Assembly: GCA_910588375.1 (NCBI GenBank)
Contig: CAJUQA010000012.1
Location: 1-64,000 of the forward strand
DNA from: an uncultured Odoribacter sp.
GTDB lineage: Bacteria > Bacteroidota > Bacteroidia > Bacteroidales > Marinifilaceae
Direction of reading: 5' to 3'
Length of the DNA: 64,000 nt
The position numbers and the translations under genes are program-made. The notes below the pieces were generated by a model, which did no database searches, was not told where the DNA came from, and worked only from the letters and a program-made list of their open reading frames with translations. Numbering within the stretch: the first letter of the stretch is position 1; the number at the start of each line of letters is the position of its first letter. Below are positions 7,615 through 16,985 of this stretch, piece after piece.

Positions 7615-10600
7615 ATGACTGTCAAAACATTCATTGACCGCCCAATACTTTCAGGCGTCATTTCCGTCGCCCTTGTCATCGTCGGACTAATAGGGCTGAG
7701 CCAATTAGCAGTAGAGCAGTTTCCTGACATCGCGCCGCCGACTGTGCGCGTCAGTGCCACCTACACCGGAGCCAACGCAGAGACTGTATTGAAAAGCGTT
7801 ATCGTGCCTCTGGAAGAACAGCTCAACGGTGTAGAAAACATGATGTATATGACCTCAACCGCCACCAACACAGGAGCAGCCACCATCAGTGTTTATTTTC
7901 GCCAAGGCACAGATCCCGATATGTCTGTCGTCAACGTGCAAAACCGCGTGGCTTCCGCACAGGGTTTACTACCGGCAGAGGTGACGAAATCAGGCGTGAC
8001 GGTACGCAAACGCCAGAACAGTTCGCTAAAAGCCCTTTCACTCTACTCGCCGGATGATTCGTATGACGCGAATTTCCTAACCAATTACATGAAAATCAAT
8101 ATTGAGCCGCAAATGTCCCGCATCGCCGGTGTGGGCGAAGTAAACATCTGGGGAGCGAACTATTCCATGCGCATCTGGCTCGATCCCCAAAAGATGGCGC
8201 AATACAATCTGATCCCTTCGGACATTGCTACAGTGCTCGCCGAACAAAACGTCGAATCGCCCACGGGAACACTGGGAGCGGAATCGAAAAACACTTTCCA
8301 ATATGTACTGAAATACCGCGGACGTTATGAAAAAGAAGAGGACTACGGGAAAATGGTCATCAAGTCATTGCCCAACGGAAACGTCCTACGCCTAAAAGAT
8401 GTTGCCCGTATCGAACTCGGCGCGGAGAATTACTCCCTGTTAAGTCAAACGGACGGTCACCCGGGAGCCAACTGCATGATTGCGCAGACCTCCGGCTCCA
8501 ACGCCAATGAAATCATCCGGAAGATTGACGCCACTACCGCCGAAATTTCCGCCAACCTACCCAAAGGCATGATATTGGAAGATATTATGAGCACCAAGGA
8601 TTTTCTCGACGCTTCCATTGCCAACGTCGTGGAGACACTGGTGATGGCTATCATCCTGGTAGTATTGGTGGTTTATCTGTTCTTGCACGACTTGCGCGCC
8701 ACGCTTATTCCCTCTCTCGCCATCATCATCTCTCTCGTGGGTACCTTTGCCTTCATTTATGCAGCAGGCTTCAGTCTGAACCTGCTGACCCTTTTTGCCA
8801 TCGTCCTCGTTATCGGTACGGTGGTAGACAACGCCATTGTGGTCGTAGAAGCCGTACAAGCAAAATTTGACGAAGGCTATACCTCCCCCTACCGCGCTAC
8901 GGTAGACGCATTGAACGGACTAACTTCCGCCCTGGTAACGACCACCATCGTCTTTATGGCCGTCTTCATCCCTGTTTGTTTTATGGGCGGTACCACTGGA
9001 ACTTTCTACACACAATTCGGATTGACCATGGCCGTTGCAGTAGCCATTTCACTACTAAACGCGCTGACTCTCAGTCCGGCACTTTGCGCCCTCATCATGC
9101 GCCCCCGCAGTAAAGGAGAGGCAGACAGGAAGATGAAATTTTCAGACCGCTTCCATTATGCTTTTGACCGCTCTTTCCAACATACGCTGGGTAAATACGA
9201 ACACGGCATTGCTTTCCTGTTCCGGCATAAATTTATCAGCACCGGCTCAGTTATCGTTGCCTGCGGACTGCTTGTATGGTTGATGAGTACCACCAAAACG
9301 GGACTCGTGCCACAAGAAGATATGGGAACCATCAACTTGAACGTACAAACCGCTCCCGGCAGCAACCTGGAAGAAACGGAACGCATTATGGATGAAATCG
9401 AAGCAGCAATCCGAGACATCCCGCAAATCAAAATATATTCGCGTGTCACAGGCAAGGATGCCCGCCACAATCAATCGGCCTCTGGCGGTTCCTACACCAT
9501 CCGCCTAAAGCCCTGGGAGGAACGCACCGGAAAAGGAGACGACCAAAATTCCGTGATGGCAGAAATTTACCGACGTACAGACCATATCAAAGCAGCACAG
9601 ATCCGTGTTTCTACCAACCCGATGATTTCCGGATATGGCACGAGTGACGGTTTCGAACTATATGTACAAGATAAAAAAGGAGGTAGTGTGGAAGATCTGC
9701 TGACGTACACCCGCGCCTTCATCGACGCCATGAACAAACGCCCCGAAATATCACGCGCTTACACGACCTTCGACACCAAATATCCGCAATTCATGGTGGA
9801 GGTGGACGCCGCCCTGTGCAAACGCAATGGGGTATCCCCCACCGATGTACTCAATACGCTTGCGGGATATGTCGGCGGCAGTTACTCGTCAAACTTGAAC
9901 CGGTTCACCAAACTCTATCGCGTCATGGTACAGGCAGCTCCCGAATACCGCCTCGATACCGAAGCACTAAATAATATCTTCGTCCGCAATGATAATGGCG
10001 AAATGTCGCCCATTTCGCAATACCTCAACCTCTCGCGGGTATATGGTACTGAGAGCCTCTCTCGCTTTAATCTTTTCTCTGCCATTACTGTCTACGGAGC
10101 ACCCTCCGAAGGTTACAGTTCCGGCCAAGCCATCGAAGCTATCCAGAAAGCTGCCCAAACGTCTCTGCCCGAGGGATATGGCTACGAATTCGGCGGTATG
10201 GCACGCGAGGAAGCCTCCACGGGCAACACGACTACAATGGTTTTCATTATCTGCATCGTCTTTATCTATCTCATTCTTTGTGCCCTTTACGAAAGCCTGA
10301 TGATACCGTTTGCAGTCATTCTTTCCGTACCATTCGGACTGGCTGGCTGTTTCATTTTCGCACAATTATGGGGATTGGAAAACAACATTTACATGCAAAC
10401 CGGCCTCATCATGCTCATCGGGCTACTTGCCAAAACTGCCATCCTGCTGACCGAATACGCCTCCACAAAGCGCAAACAGGGATTAAGTATCACCGCCGCT
10501 GCCATGTCGGCGGCCAAAGCCCGTTTACGTCCTATCCTGATGACTTCGCTGACAATGATTTTCGGTATGCTCCCGCTGATGTTCGCGCAAGGTGTGGGAG

Positions 10601-10755
10601 CTAACGGCAATATCTCAGTCGGCGTAGGTACAGTCGGCGGCATGCTTTTGGGCACGATAGCCCTACTCTTCGTAGTACCCTCTCTGTTCATCCTGTTCCA
10701 ATATTTACAAGAACGTTTTTTACCTGAACGCCCTATAGAGGACTCTGTTAAATAG
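7615..10755 (+). CDS. RND efflux pump, AcrB/HAE1 family
   Basis: The 1046-residue inner-membrane protein has the standard RND layout: TM1 near residue 12-30, a large periplasmic porter loop, TM2-7 from about 335, a second porter loop, and TM8-12 at about 870-1035. The conserved Lys of TM10 is present (LLAKTAILLTEYA). In TM4 the usual Asp-Asp pair reads VVDNAIVVVEA, Asp405-Asn406, at the positions that are Asp407-Asp408 in E. coli AcrB. It would export amphiphilic compounds using the proton gradient. The channel gene follows 9 bp downstream, but no adaptor gene is adjacent; an orphan adaptor lies at 16986-18071. Confidence 0.93.
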   Translation: MTVKTFIDRPILSGVISVALVIVGLIGLSQLAVEQFPDIAPPTVRVSATYTGANAETVLKSVIVPLEEQLNGVENMMYMTSTATNTGAATISVYFRQGTDPDMSVVNVQNRVASAQGLLPAEVTKSGVTVRKRQNSSLKALSLYSPDDSYDANFLTNYMKINIEPQMSRIAGVGEVNIWGANYSMRIWLDPQKMAQYNLIPSDIATVLAEQNVESPTGTLGAESKNTFQYVLKYRGRYEKEEDYGKMVIKSLPNGNVLRLKDVARIELGAENYSLLSQTDGHPGANCMIAQTSGSNANEIIRKIDATTAEISANLPKGMILEDIMSTKDFLDASIANVVETLVMAIILVVLVVYLFLHDLRATLIPSLAIIISLVGTFAFIYAAGFSLNLLTLFAIVLVIGTVVDNAIVVVEAVQAKFDEGYTSPYRATVDALNGLTSALVTTTIVFMAVFIPVCFMGGTTGTFYTQFGLTMAVAVAISLLNALTLSPALCALIMRPRSKGEADRKMKFSDRFHYAFDRSFQHTLGKYEHGIAFLFRHKFISTGSVIVACGLLVWLMSTTKTGLVPQEDMGTINLNVQTAPGSNLEETERIMDEIEAAIRDIPQIKIYSRVTGKDARHNQSASGGSYTIRLKPWEERTGKGDDQNSVMAEIYRRTDHIKAAQIRVSTNPMISGYGTSDGFELYVQDKKGGSVEDLLTYTRAFIDAMNKRPEISRAYTTFDTKYPQFMVEVDAALCKRNGVSPTDVLNTLAGYVGGSYSSNLNRFTKLYRVMVQAAPEYRLDTEALNNIFVRNDNGEMSPISQYLNLSRVYGTESLSRFNLFSAITVYGAPSEGYSSGQAIEAIQKAAQTSLPEGYGYEFGGMAREEASTGNTTTMVFIICIVFIYLILCALYESLMIPFAVILSVPFGLAGCFIFAQLWGLENNIYMQTGLIMLIGLLAKTAILLTEYASTKRKQGLSITAAAMSAAKARLRPILMTSLTMIFGMLPLMFAQGVGANGNISVGVGTVGGMLLGTIALLFVVPSLFILFQYLQERFLPERPIEDSVK

Positions 10756-10764
10756 AAAATGATT

Positions 10765-12123
10765 ATGAAAAAAATAGGAATACTTCTCATCGTCTCTTGT
10801 CTGCTGAGCGGATGCGGCATATATAACCGCTACTCCCGTCCGGAATTAGATATCAATATGGATAGCCTCTACCGGCAACCGACAGCGACAGACTCCTCCA
10901 CTCTTGCTTCGAAACCGTGGCGCGAATTCTTTACCGACCCACTCCTGCAAAGATTAATAATGACCGGTCTGGAACGAAACACGGATCTAAACATAGCCCG
11001 CCTACAAACAAAAGAGGCACAAGCCGTATTGATGAACACCCGCTATTCCTATTTACCGTCTCTCACTCTGAACCCGCAGGCAAGCATCAGCCACTACAAC
11101 AGCGAGACAAAAAAAACGTATAATGCCGGCGCCATTGCTTCCTGGGAAATCGACATTTTCGGTAAAATAACCAACGCCAAGCGCGAAGCTGTCGCAGCAC
11201 TCGAAGAAAGCAGTGCCTACGAGCAAGCGGTACAAACGCAATTGGTTGCAACCATCGCCGAAAGCTATTACACCCTCTTGCTGTTCGACGAACAACTTTC
11301 CATATCCAGACAAACGCGAGCAAACTGGGATGAAACCATCGCCACCCTCGAAGCCCTCGCTGCTGCGGGCCGCAGCAATGACGTAGCTATACACCAAGCC
11401 CGTGCCAACCGCACCGCTCTCGATGCCCAGATTCTTTCTCTCAGTAAAAGCCTCAGCGAAACAGAAAACAGCCTGTCTACCCTACTAAAAGAATCGGCAC
11501 ACGTCATCAACCGCAATACTCTGAACGAACAGCGTTTCCCCGATGAAATCGTTACAGGATTACCCATAGAATTGCTTGCCAACCGCCCCGACGTACGCCA
11601 GGCAGAAGCCGCATTGTCAGCCGCATTTTATAACACTAATGCCACCCGCTCCGCCTTCTATCCAAGCCTGACACTCTCCGGTACCCTCGGCTGGACAAAT
11701 AATGGCAACGGAAGTATTCTCAATCCCGGCAAATGGCTTTCCAATGCCATTGCCCAGCTCACCGCCCCGCTATTCAACAGAGGTACAAATATCGCCAACC
11801 TGAAAATAGCCAAAGCCCGCCAAGAAGAAGCCATGCTACGTTTTGAACAAGCTCTGCTATACGCCGGTAATGAAGTAAATAATGCCCTTATGGAATGGCA
11901 GACAAGCCACAACCGAATTACTTTCGACTATCAGCAAATTTCCGACCTCGAAGCCGCCACGGAGCAAACACAATTGCTGGTGCGCTACTCCTCCTCTAAC
12001 TATTTGGAGGTTCTCACCGCCCAACAAGCCTTGCTCAACGCCCGCCTGACACTGGCACAAGACCAGATTGTCAAAATTCAAGCAATCATTCGTTTGTACC
12101 ATGCTCTGGGCGGAGGGAAATAA
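10765..12123 (+). CDS. Outer-membrane efflux channel lipoprotein, TolC/OprM family
   Basis: The 452-residue protein has a lipoprotein signal ending in LLSGC and two OEP repeats rich in long alpha-helices, with ELLANRPDVRQAEAALSAAF and TRSAFYPSLTLSGTLGW as typical OprM-family landmarks. It forms a trimeric channel in the outer membrane for the RND pump encoded just upstream. The ATG at 10765 is preferred over 10759 because it puts MKK at the signal peptide start. The last 38 bp overlap the end of the convergent response-regulator gene. Confidence 0.92.
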   Translation: MKKIGILLIVSCLLSGCGIYNRYSRPELDINMDSLYRQPTATDSSTLASKPWREFFTDPLLQRLIMTGLERNTDLNIARLQTKEAQAVLMNTRYSYLPSLTLNPQASISHYNSETKKTYNAGAIASWEIDIFGKITNAKREAVAALEESSAYEQAVQTQLVATIAESYYTLLLFDEQLSISRQTRANWDETIATLEALAAAGRSNDVAIHQARANRTALDAQILSLSKSLSETENSLSTLLKESAHVINRNTLNEQRFPDEIVTGLPIELLANRPDVRQAEAALSAAFYNTNATRSAFYPSLTLSGTLGWTNNGNGSILNPGKWLSNAIAQLTAPLFNRGTNIANLKIAKARQEEAMLRFEQALLYAGNEVNNALMEWQTSHNRITFDYQQISDLEAATEQTQLLVRYSSSNYLEVLTAQQALLNARLTLAQDQIVKIQAIIRLYHALGGGK

Positions 12124-12811
12124 ACGCAATCAAATCCTCCATGTACCGCTTCCCCACAGGAAGAACTTTTCCTCCCTTCGCCAACACCACCTCCGAGCGC
12201 GTAAACCGTGCAATGCGCTTCCGCGAAACAACAAACGAACGGTGAATACGCACAAACTCCCCTGCCGGCAATTGCTCCTCCACGCTCCGTAAAGGGATTT
12301 TGGAAACCACCATTTCCCCGTCAACAGTATGTACTTTCACATAATTATCAATTGACTCCACATATAAAATCCGGTCTACAGAAACCGCCACATTCTTATA
12401 TTCCGCTTTCAATAACAACTGCCGGCCGGCCGATTCAGCCACACTCAGCAAATCATGCATCCGCAGCCATTCCTCCGCTTTCTCCATAGCCCGCCGGAAA
12501 CGGTCGTAAAAATAGGGCTTATGCAAAAAATCCACCGCATTCACCTCAAAACCGTCAATTGCATATTCCGCATATGCCGTCGTAAAAATCAGGCAACACG
12601 CCGACGGTAAACGGCGAGCCAATTCCACACCCGACACTCCGTTCATTTCAATATCCAGCAAGACCACATCCGGCAGCCACTCACACACCCGTTGCATCCC
12701 CTGCATCGGCGAGCTATAAGTCTCTAATTCTACTCCACCCCGCCGCTCGCAATACTGCCGCACGATGCTCAAGGCAATCGGCTCATCATCTATAGCAACA
12801 CATCTTATCAT
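12086..12811 (-). CDS. LytTR-family response regulator
   Basis: The 241-residue protein has a receiver domain (AIDDEP acidic pocket, VVLLDIEMNGVSG with the phosphorylated Asp, and a Lys in HKPYFYDRF) and a C-terminal LytTR DNA-binding domain with YVESIDNYVKVHTVDG and FVRIHRSFVV. The ATG at 12811 is chosen because the ORF extension upstream has no conserved sequence and runs into the kinase gene. It is 10 bp downstream of its partner kinase. Its 3' end overlaps the convergent efflux channel gene by 38 bp. Confidence 0.92.
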   Translation of the reverse strand: MIRCVAIDDEPIALSIVRQYCERRGGVELETYSSPMQGMQRVCEWLPDVVLLDIEMNGVSGVELARRLPSACCLIFTTAYAEYAIDGFEVNAVDFLHKPYFYDRFRRAMEKAEEWLRMHDLLSVAESAGRQLLLKAEYKNVAVSVDRILYVESIDNYVKVHTVDGEMVVSKIPLRSVEEQLPAGEFVRIHRSFVVSRKRIARFTRSEVVLAKGGKVLPVGKRYMEDLIAFISLRPEHGTNE

Positions 12812-12821
12812 AAACACACCA

Positions 12822-13844
12822 TTATACCCGTTGAATTTCCAACCGCACACGGAACACCTCCCCGTCCTTTCCCACCTCCAAAGTATGACGGTCAGGATAA
12901 AGCAGCGACAGACGCCGGCAACAATTCTCTATGCCCATCCGCTTCGACGTCTTTCCCTCCCGCTCGAAAACCGAGTTCTCTACTTCGAAACGCAATGTGT
13001 TGCCACACTGCTGCAAACGGATACGAATAAAACAAGGTTCATTGGAGGAAATCCCATACTTGAAAGCATTCTCCACAAACGTAATCAGCAACATCGGCGG
13101 CACAGGCATCGCCCCGTCCTCCACCTGCGGCACAAAACTCACCTCCGCGAACTCATTCAGCCGCAAAGCCTGCAAAGCCATATACTCATCGATATACTCC
13201 ACCTCCTCCGCCAGCGGGATAAACTCCCGGTTGGCATTGTTATACATATACTTCGTCAAATTGATAAACCGCTCCAAGGTTGCCTCCGTCTTATCCGAAT
13301 GCGTAATAAGCAAGCCGTAAAGCGTATTCAGCGTATTAAAAAGAAAATGCGGATTAATCTGCGCCTTATACAACGCCAGTTCCGCCCGGTTCCGCTCATA
13401 CTCTACCTCTTCACGCGCCAGCCGCTGGCGCCATGCCTCCGTCAACATCCCCACCGCAAAGCAGAAGATCACCACCACAATGTAATGCAACCATACTGCC
13501 TGCTGATTCTGCCTCACTCCCCAAATCGGATACGGCATCAACTCCGGTTGCTGTTGGCGGATATGATAAAATGGCGAATTAATCTCATACCCCGAAAAAA
13601 GAAAAGTAACCAACAACGAAACAGCCATCACCGTCATCGCCCGGAAACGCCGCCGCCCTCCTTGAAACAACCCCGGCGTAATCAAATACTTATAAAGGAA
13701 ATACGTCACATACAACCACCCCACAAACAGAGAGAAAAACACCGGATATGTCCCCCACCACCGCTCCACCGGAAAAATAAAAATCATCAACGGCAGAAAG
13801 ACAACACAAAAAGCAAGATCGGTGTAAAAGGAAACATGTTTCAT
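12822..13844 (-). CDS. LytS/YehU-type sensor histidine kinase
   Basis: The 340-residue inner-membrane kinase has about four transmembrane segments in the first 145 residues, then the His_kinase domain with the phospho-acceptor in AQINPHFLFNTLNTLYGL, and a C-terminal ATPase with the N-box FVENAFKYGI. It phosphorylates the LytTR regulator encoded 10 bp downstream. The start at 13844 (MKHVSFYTDL) follows the esterase stop codon by 13 bp, so esterase, kinase and regulator probably form one transcript. The signal sensed is not evident. Confidence 0.92.
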   Translation of the reverse strand: MKHVSFYTDLAFCVVFLPLMIFIFPVERWWGTYPVFFSLFVGWLYVTYFLYKYLITPGLFQGGRRRFRAMTVMAVSLLVTFLFSGYEINSPFYHIRQQQPELMPYPIWGVRQNQQAVWLHYIVVVIFCFAVGMLTEAWRQRLAREEVEYERNRAELALYKAQINPHFLFNTLNTLYGLLITHSDKTEATLERFINLTKYMYNNANREFIPLAEEVEYIDEYMALQALRLNEFAEVSFVPQVEDGAMPVPPMLLITFVENAFKYGISSNEPCFIRIRLQQCGNTLRFEVENSVFEREGKTSKRMGIENCCRRLSLLYPDRHTLEVGKDGEVFRVRLEIQRV

Positions 13845-13857
13845 CGGAAAGAATATA

Positions 13858-15162
13858 TCATTTATGTTGCTCAAACAACCAATCCTGCACACCTTCGATA
13901 CCGTAAGCTACAAACCAGGTGGCACGATGATTACCGCCCGTAAGGTGAGTAAACAACAAATGATTGCCCTCAGCACGCATTTTGTCAGCCTCCTTGGAAA
14001 GCTCTTCCGCCGGCAATGTCATGTCCCATGTAGACTCGGTCACGGAACTCCCCTGCTTGCGCCACAAGTCCACAGCCTCGCCTTGCAATGTATTGGATGA
14101 TTGATCCCCCTCACACGAAATAATCCAGATATTCTGCCGGTCGAGTGCCCCCATCAGTTCCGGATTCCACTTGCCCGCCACAAGTAACGCTCCGGCAAAC
14201 AGATCAGGTTCTTTCAACATCATCACGATGGAAGACATACAACCCATCGACTGTCCCGTGGTATAAATACGGGTGGAATCTATGGAATAACGTTTTTGCA
14301 AGTCTTTCAACAAAGCAATGGTCGCATCGAGATGGTGACTGTAATTCCAGTTATCATCCACTGTAATGACCGGATATTCGGGAGCCACCACAATACACTT
14401 GTGCCGGGCTTGAGCTTCCGGCTCCGCCCACGACGTGGCGCCATTCCCCTGATAAAGCGTCTGTGTCACCTCCCCGCTTGCCACACCGGCATCATGGATA
14501 AACAACACCAACGGATACTTCTCCTCCGGATTATAATCCTCCGGCAAATAAATATTATAAGGCAACACCTGCCCCGTATAAGGACTGACAAACTCCTCCT
14601 GTCTAAAATCGTCCGCTACGAGACAAATCTCCTCCGTACTCTCTATCGGCGTATCATTTGCCTTGTAAGTCTTTCCGGACACCGTCCTGATATTCGCGGT
14701 CTGAACCGCCACAGCATTTCCCGGATACTCATCATCACCGCCCGTACTCCATCCGGCACGTAATCCGGGACCACCCTGCATACGGTCGCGCTCTTTTTTC
14801 TTTTCCAAATCAGCAACAGTAGGCTGCTTCGGTTGCGCATTCAGATCTACTTCCGCCTTCACCTCAATCACCACATACTGCCCATCTTTGCCCTGCTCCG
14901 CTGTCTCGGGAAGTGTATTGGCATAAACACGTGTCACCTCCTTACCCTCCACCCGGTAACTGTCCGTGGTAAGGCTCTTATTACTTATCGGTACATCGTA
15001 CTCCAGCACGACGCTTGCCACCTTGCGCCCGTCACCCAACACCTTACTGATTGCCATTGCGGATTTCACATGTTCAGTAGTAGTGGAGTTATTTTGGGCT
15101 TGTACCAAGCCGAGGAATCCTGCCAGAACCAATGTAAGTATTGTTTTCTTTTTTACAATCAT
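13858..15162 (-). CDS. Exported alpha/beta-hydrolase (esterase/peptidase)
   Basis: The 434-residue protein has a Sec signal peptide (cleavage near VQAQ). A beta-rich N-terminal domain (about 30-190) resembles those placed before prolyl-oligopeptidase-like esterases. The hydrolase domain follows: YPLVLFIHDAG, the nucleophile elbow GQSMGCMSS near residue 305, and a likely catalytic His in GGNHRATW near the C-terminus. It probably cleaves an ester or short peptide in the periplasm. It is the first gene of an operon with a LytTR two-component pair, which hints that its product or substrate is linked to the sensed signal. Confidence 0.82.
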   Translation of the reverse strand: MIVKKKTILTLVLAGFLGLVQAQNNSTTTEHVKSAMAISKVLGDGRKVASVVLEYDVPISNKSLTTDSYRVEGKEVTRVYANTLPETAEQGKDGQYVVIEVKAEVDLNAQPKQPTVADLEKKKERDRMQGGPGLRAGWSTGGDDEYPGNAVAVQTANIRTVSGKTYKANDTPIESTEEICLVADDFRQEEFVSPYTGQVLPYNIYLPEDYNPEEKYPLVLFIHDAGVASGEVTQTLYQGNGATSWAEPEAQARHKCIVVAPEYPVITVDDNWNYSHHLDATIALLKDLQKRYSIDSTRIYTTGQSMGCMSSIVMMLKEPDLFAGALLVAGKWNPELMGALDRQNIWIISCEGDQSSNTLQGEAVDLWRKQGSSVTESTWDMTLPAEELSKEADKMRAEGNHLLFTHLTGGNHRATWFVAYGIEGVQDWLFEQHK

Positions 15163-15349
15163 AATATGTATTTTTTATATCTTATAAGTTGAATTATACA
15201 AAGATACGGGCTTTTACAGCAAAAGTTATATTCTATGAAAATTGTTCGCCCCCGAAAAATATCCCTTCACCCCCTAATCTTCACTTTCCCCTTGAATTTC
15301 TCTCCTTTTCCTTGAAAATAAGCTCAACACATCACTAAAAAGCTATATT

Positions 15350-15718
15350 TCACCCTATTGCCTCCTTCACTTTACGCGGAAGTTTTGCCACAACTGTCTC
15401 ATATGCCAAACACACTAAATTGCAGATTTCTTCCTCCGGTACATCGCTATTAAAATACACACTGTTCCAGTGCCGCTTATTCATGTGCCATCCCGGCCGG
15501 ATTCCCTCATAATTTTCCCGCAGTTCCACGGCTTTTTCCGGCGGACATTTCAAAAGGCAAAAATCAAATTCGTCCACATGCACTACACAAAACCATTTTC
15601 CCGCCACCGAAAAACAAAGCAATCCCCGGTCGTGTTCATTTTTTCCCGTCGCCCAAGGCATCGTTTCCTCCACGCCGGGCAACGAAAGGCAATATGATCT
15701 GAAACTTTCGATATTCAT
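15350..15718 (-). CDS. MmcQ/YjbR family protein
   Basis: From the ATG at 15718 the protein is 122 residues, the normal size for this family; the longer ORF to 15790 adds a lysine/aromatic-rich stretch with no match. It has the typical CLSLPGVEETMPW opening, VDEFDFCLLKCPPEKAVELR, and PGWHMNKRHWNSV. YjbR proteins adopt a CyaY-like or double-wing DNA-binding fold and their role is unknown. It is a single gene with no operon partner. Confidence 0.85.
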   Translation of the reverse strand: MNIESFRSYCLSLPGVEETMPWATGKNEHDRGLLCFSVAGKWFCVVHVDEFDFCLLKCPPEKAVELRENYEGIRPGWHMNKRHWNSVYFNSDVPEEEICNLVCLAYETVVAKLPRKVKEAIG

Positions 15719-15866
15719 GTGTTGTCCCTTTTTATATCTCGGCATGCGAATATACAGAAAAATTTCATTGGATTTTTTCCACCTCCTCAAGCGACCGAAG
15801 CATAGATTCTGTAAAAATGGTTAAGACAACCGTAATTGGGATAACAAAAAAATGATCTGTCCGCCA

Positions 15867-15874
15867 TATCTTTG
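15867..15874 (+). promoter_or_regulatory. -7 element TATCTTTG
   Basis: This is an exact TAnnTTTG match 46 bp upstream of the ATG at 15921. No clear -33 box is found at the expected spacing. Confidence 0.5.
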
Positions 15875-15920
15875 CTTACAGAAAAAATCATAGGAATGAA
15901 CAATTATACAGATTAATACC

Positions 15921-16769
15921 ATGAAAAAAACAATTTTATTCGTAATCACCGTAATAATAACATTACAGAGTATGGCACAACAGAAAATTATTCAGACTGC
16001 GGGACGCGACGCCCTGGGAGAGTTCGCACCCGAATTTGCACGCCTCAACGACGATGTCCTTTTCGGCGAAGTGTGGAGCCGTAATCATTTACTGTCGCTA
16101 CGCGACCGTAGCCTTATCACCGTCGTTGCCCTTATGAGCCAAGGCATCACAGACTCCTCGCTGCTTCATCATTTGCAGAATGCAAAGAAGAACGGTATCA
16201 CACGCACGGAAATCGCCGAAATCATCACTCATGCCGCCTTTTATGCAGGCTGGCCAAAAGCATGGGCCACCTTCCGCCTTGCCAAGGATGTATGGAATGA
16301 AGAGGCAGATAACGCAGACAATACCGCTGACGCCGGAGCTCGTGCACAATTCCAACGCGAAATGATATTCCCCATAGGAGAACCCAATACCGCCTACGCA
16401 CAGTATTTCATCGGCAACAGCTATCTCGCTCCTCTTTCCTCGGAACAAGTCATCGTCTCCAACGTCACTTTCGAACCACGCTGCCGTAACAACTGGCACG
16501 TACACAAAGCAACAAAAGGCGGCGGACAGATGCTTATCGGAGTTGCCGGCCGCGGCTGGTATCAGGAAGAAGGCAAAGCAGCCGTGGAAATCCTGCCCGG
16601 AACAGTCATTCACATCCCTGCAAACGTAAAGCATTGGCACGGAGCGGCTGCCGACTCCTGGTTCGCCCATCTGGCATTCAGTGTACCGGGCGAAAATACG
16701 GAGAATGTATGGCTCGCCCCCGTCACCGACGAACAATATGACCAACTCGAAACAATCATTAAAAACTGA
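15921..16769 (+). CDS. Exported carboxymuconolactone decarboxylase-cupin fusion
   Basis: The 282-residue protein has a signal peptide (cleavage near SMAQQ), a CMD/AhpD-like helical domain (about 30-130: RDRSLITVVALMSQGIT, LQNAKKNGITRTEIAEIITH) and a C-terminal cupin (about 165-275: NVTFEPRCRNNWHVHKAT and VIHIPANVKHWHGAA). The cupin His residues could bind a metal. The CMD half lacks the CxxC pair of AhpD, so a peroxidase role is unlikely. Such fusions are common in Bacteroidota, and the reaction is not known. It is followed by a strong terminator. Confidence 0.85.
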   Translation: MKKTILFVITVIITLQSMAQQKIIQTAGRDALGEFAPEFARLNDDVLFGEVWSRNHLLSLRDRSLITVVALMSQGITDSSLLHHLQNAKKNGITRTEIAEIITHAAFYAGWPKAWATFRLAKDVWNEEADNADNTADAGARAQFQREMIFPIGEPNTAYAQYFIGNSYLAPLSSEQVIVSNVTFEPRCRNNWHVHKATKGGGQMLIGVAGRGWYQEEGKAAVEILPGTVIHIPANVKHWHGAAADSWFAHLAFSVPGENTENVWLAPVTDEQYDQLETIIKN

Positions 16770-16787
16770 TAGTCATAACTACCACAG

Positions 16788-16830
16788 CCGGATAAGATGC
16801 AGAGATTTCCAAAACATCTTATCCGGTTTT
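16788..16830 (+). terminator. Rho-independent terminator
   Basis: A perfect 12-bp stem (16788-16799 with 16815-16826) with a 15-nt loop is followed by TTTT. It lies 19 bp after the CMD-cupin stop codon and separates that gene from the orphan adaptor. Confidence 0.85.
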
Positions 16831-16985
16831 ATACAAAAAAAGAAGTCTTATCACATATAATCTAATATTCTTTTATCCCCACATTCTGTTCATTCTCCCC
16901 CACTTCATCCATAATATAAAGCGCAATTCTCCACAACTTTTTACTTTTACATCCGACGTATGAAAAATCAATACATCGGAAAACT

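Noticed and set aside
12765..13943. Plus-strand ORF of 392 codons
   Set aside because: It is antisense to a clear histidine kinase and is rich in His, Arg and Pro with no known fold; a shadow of the opposite gene.
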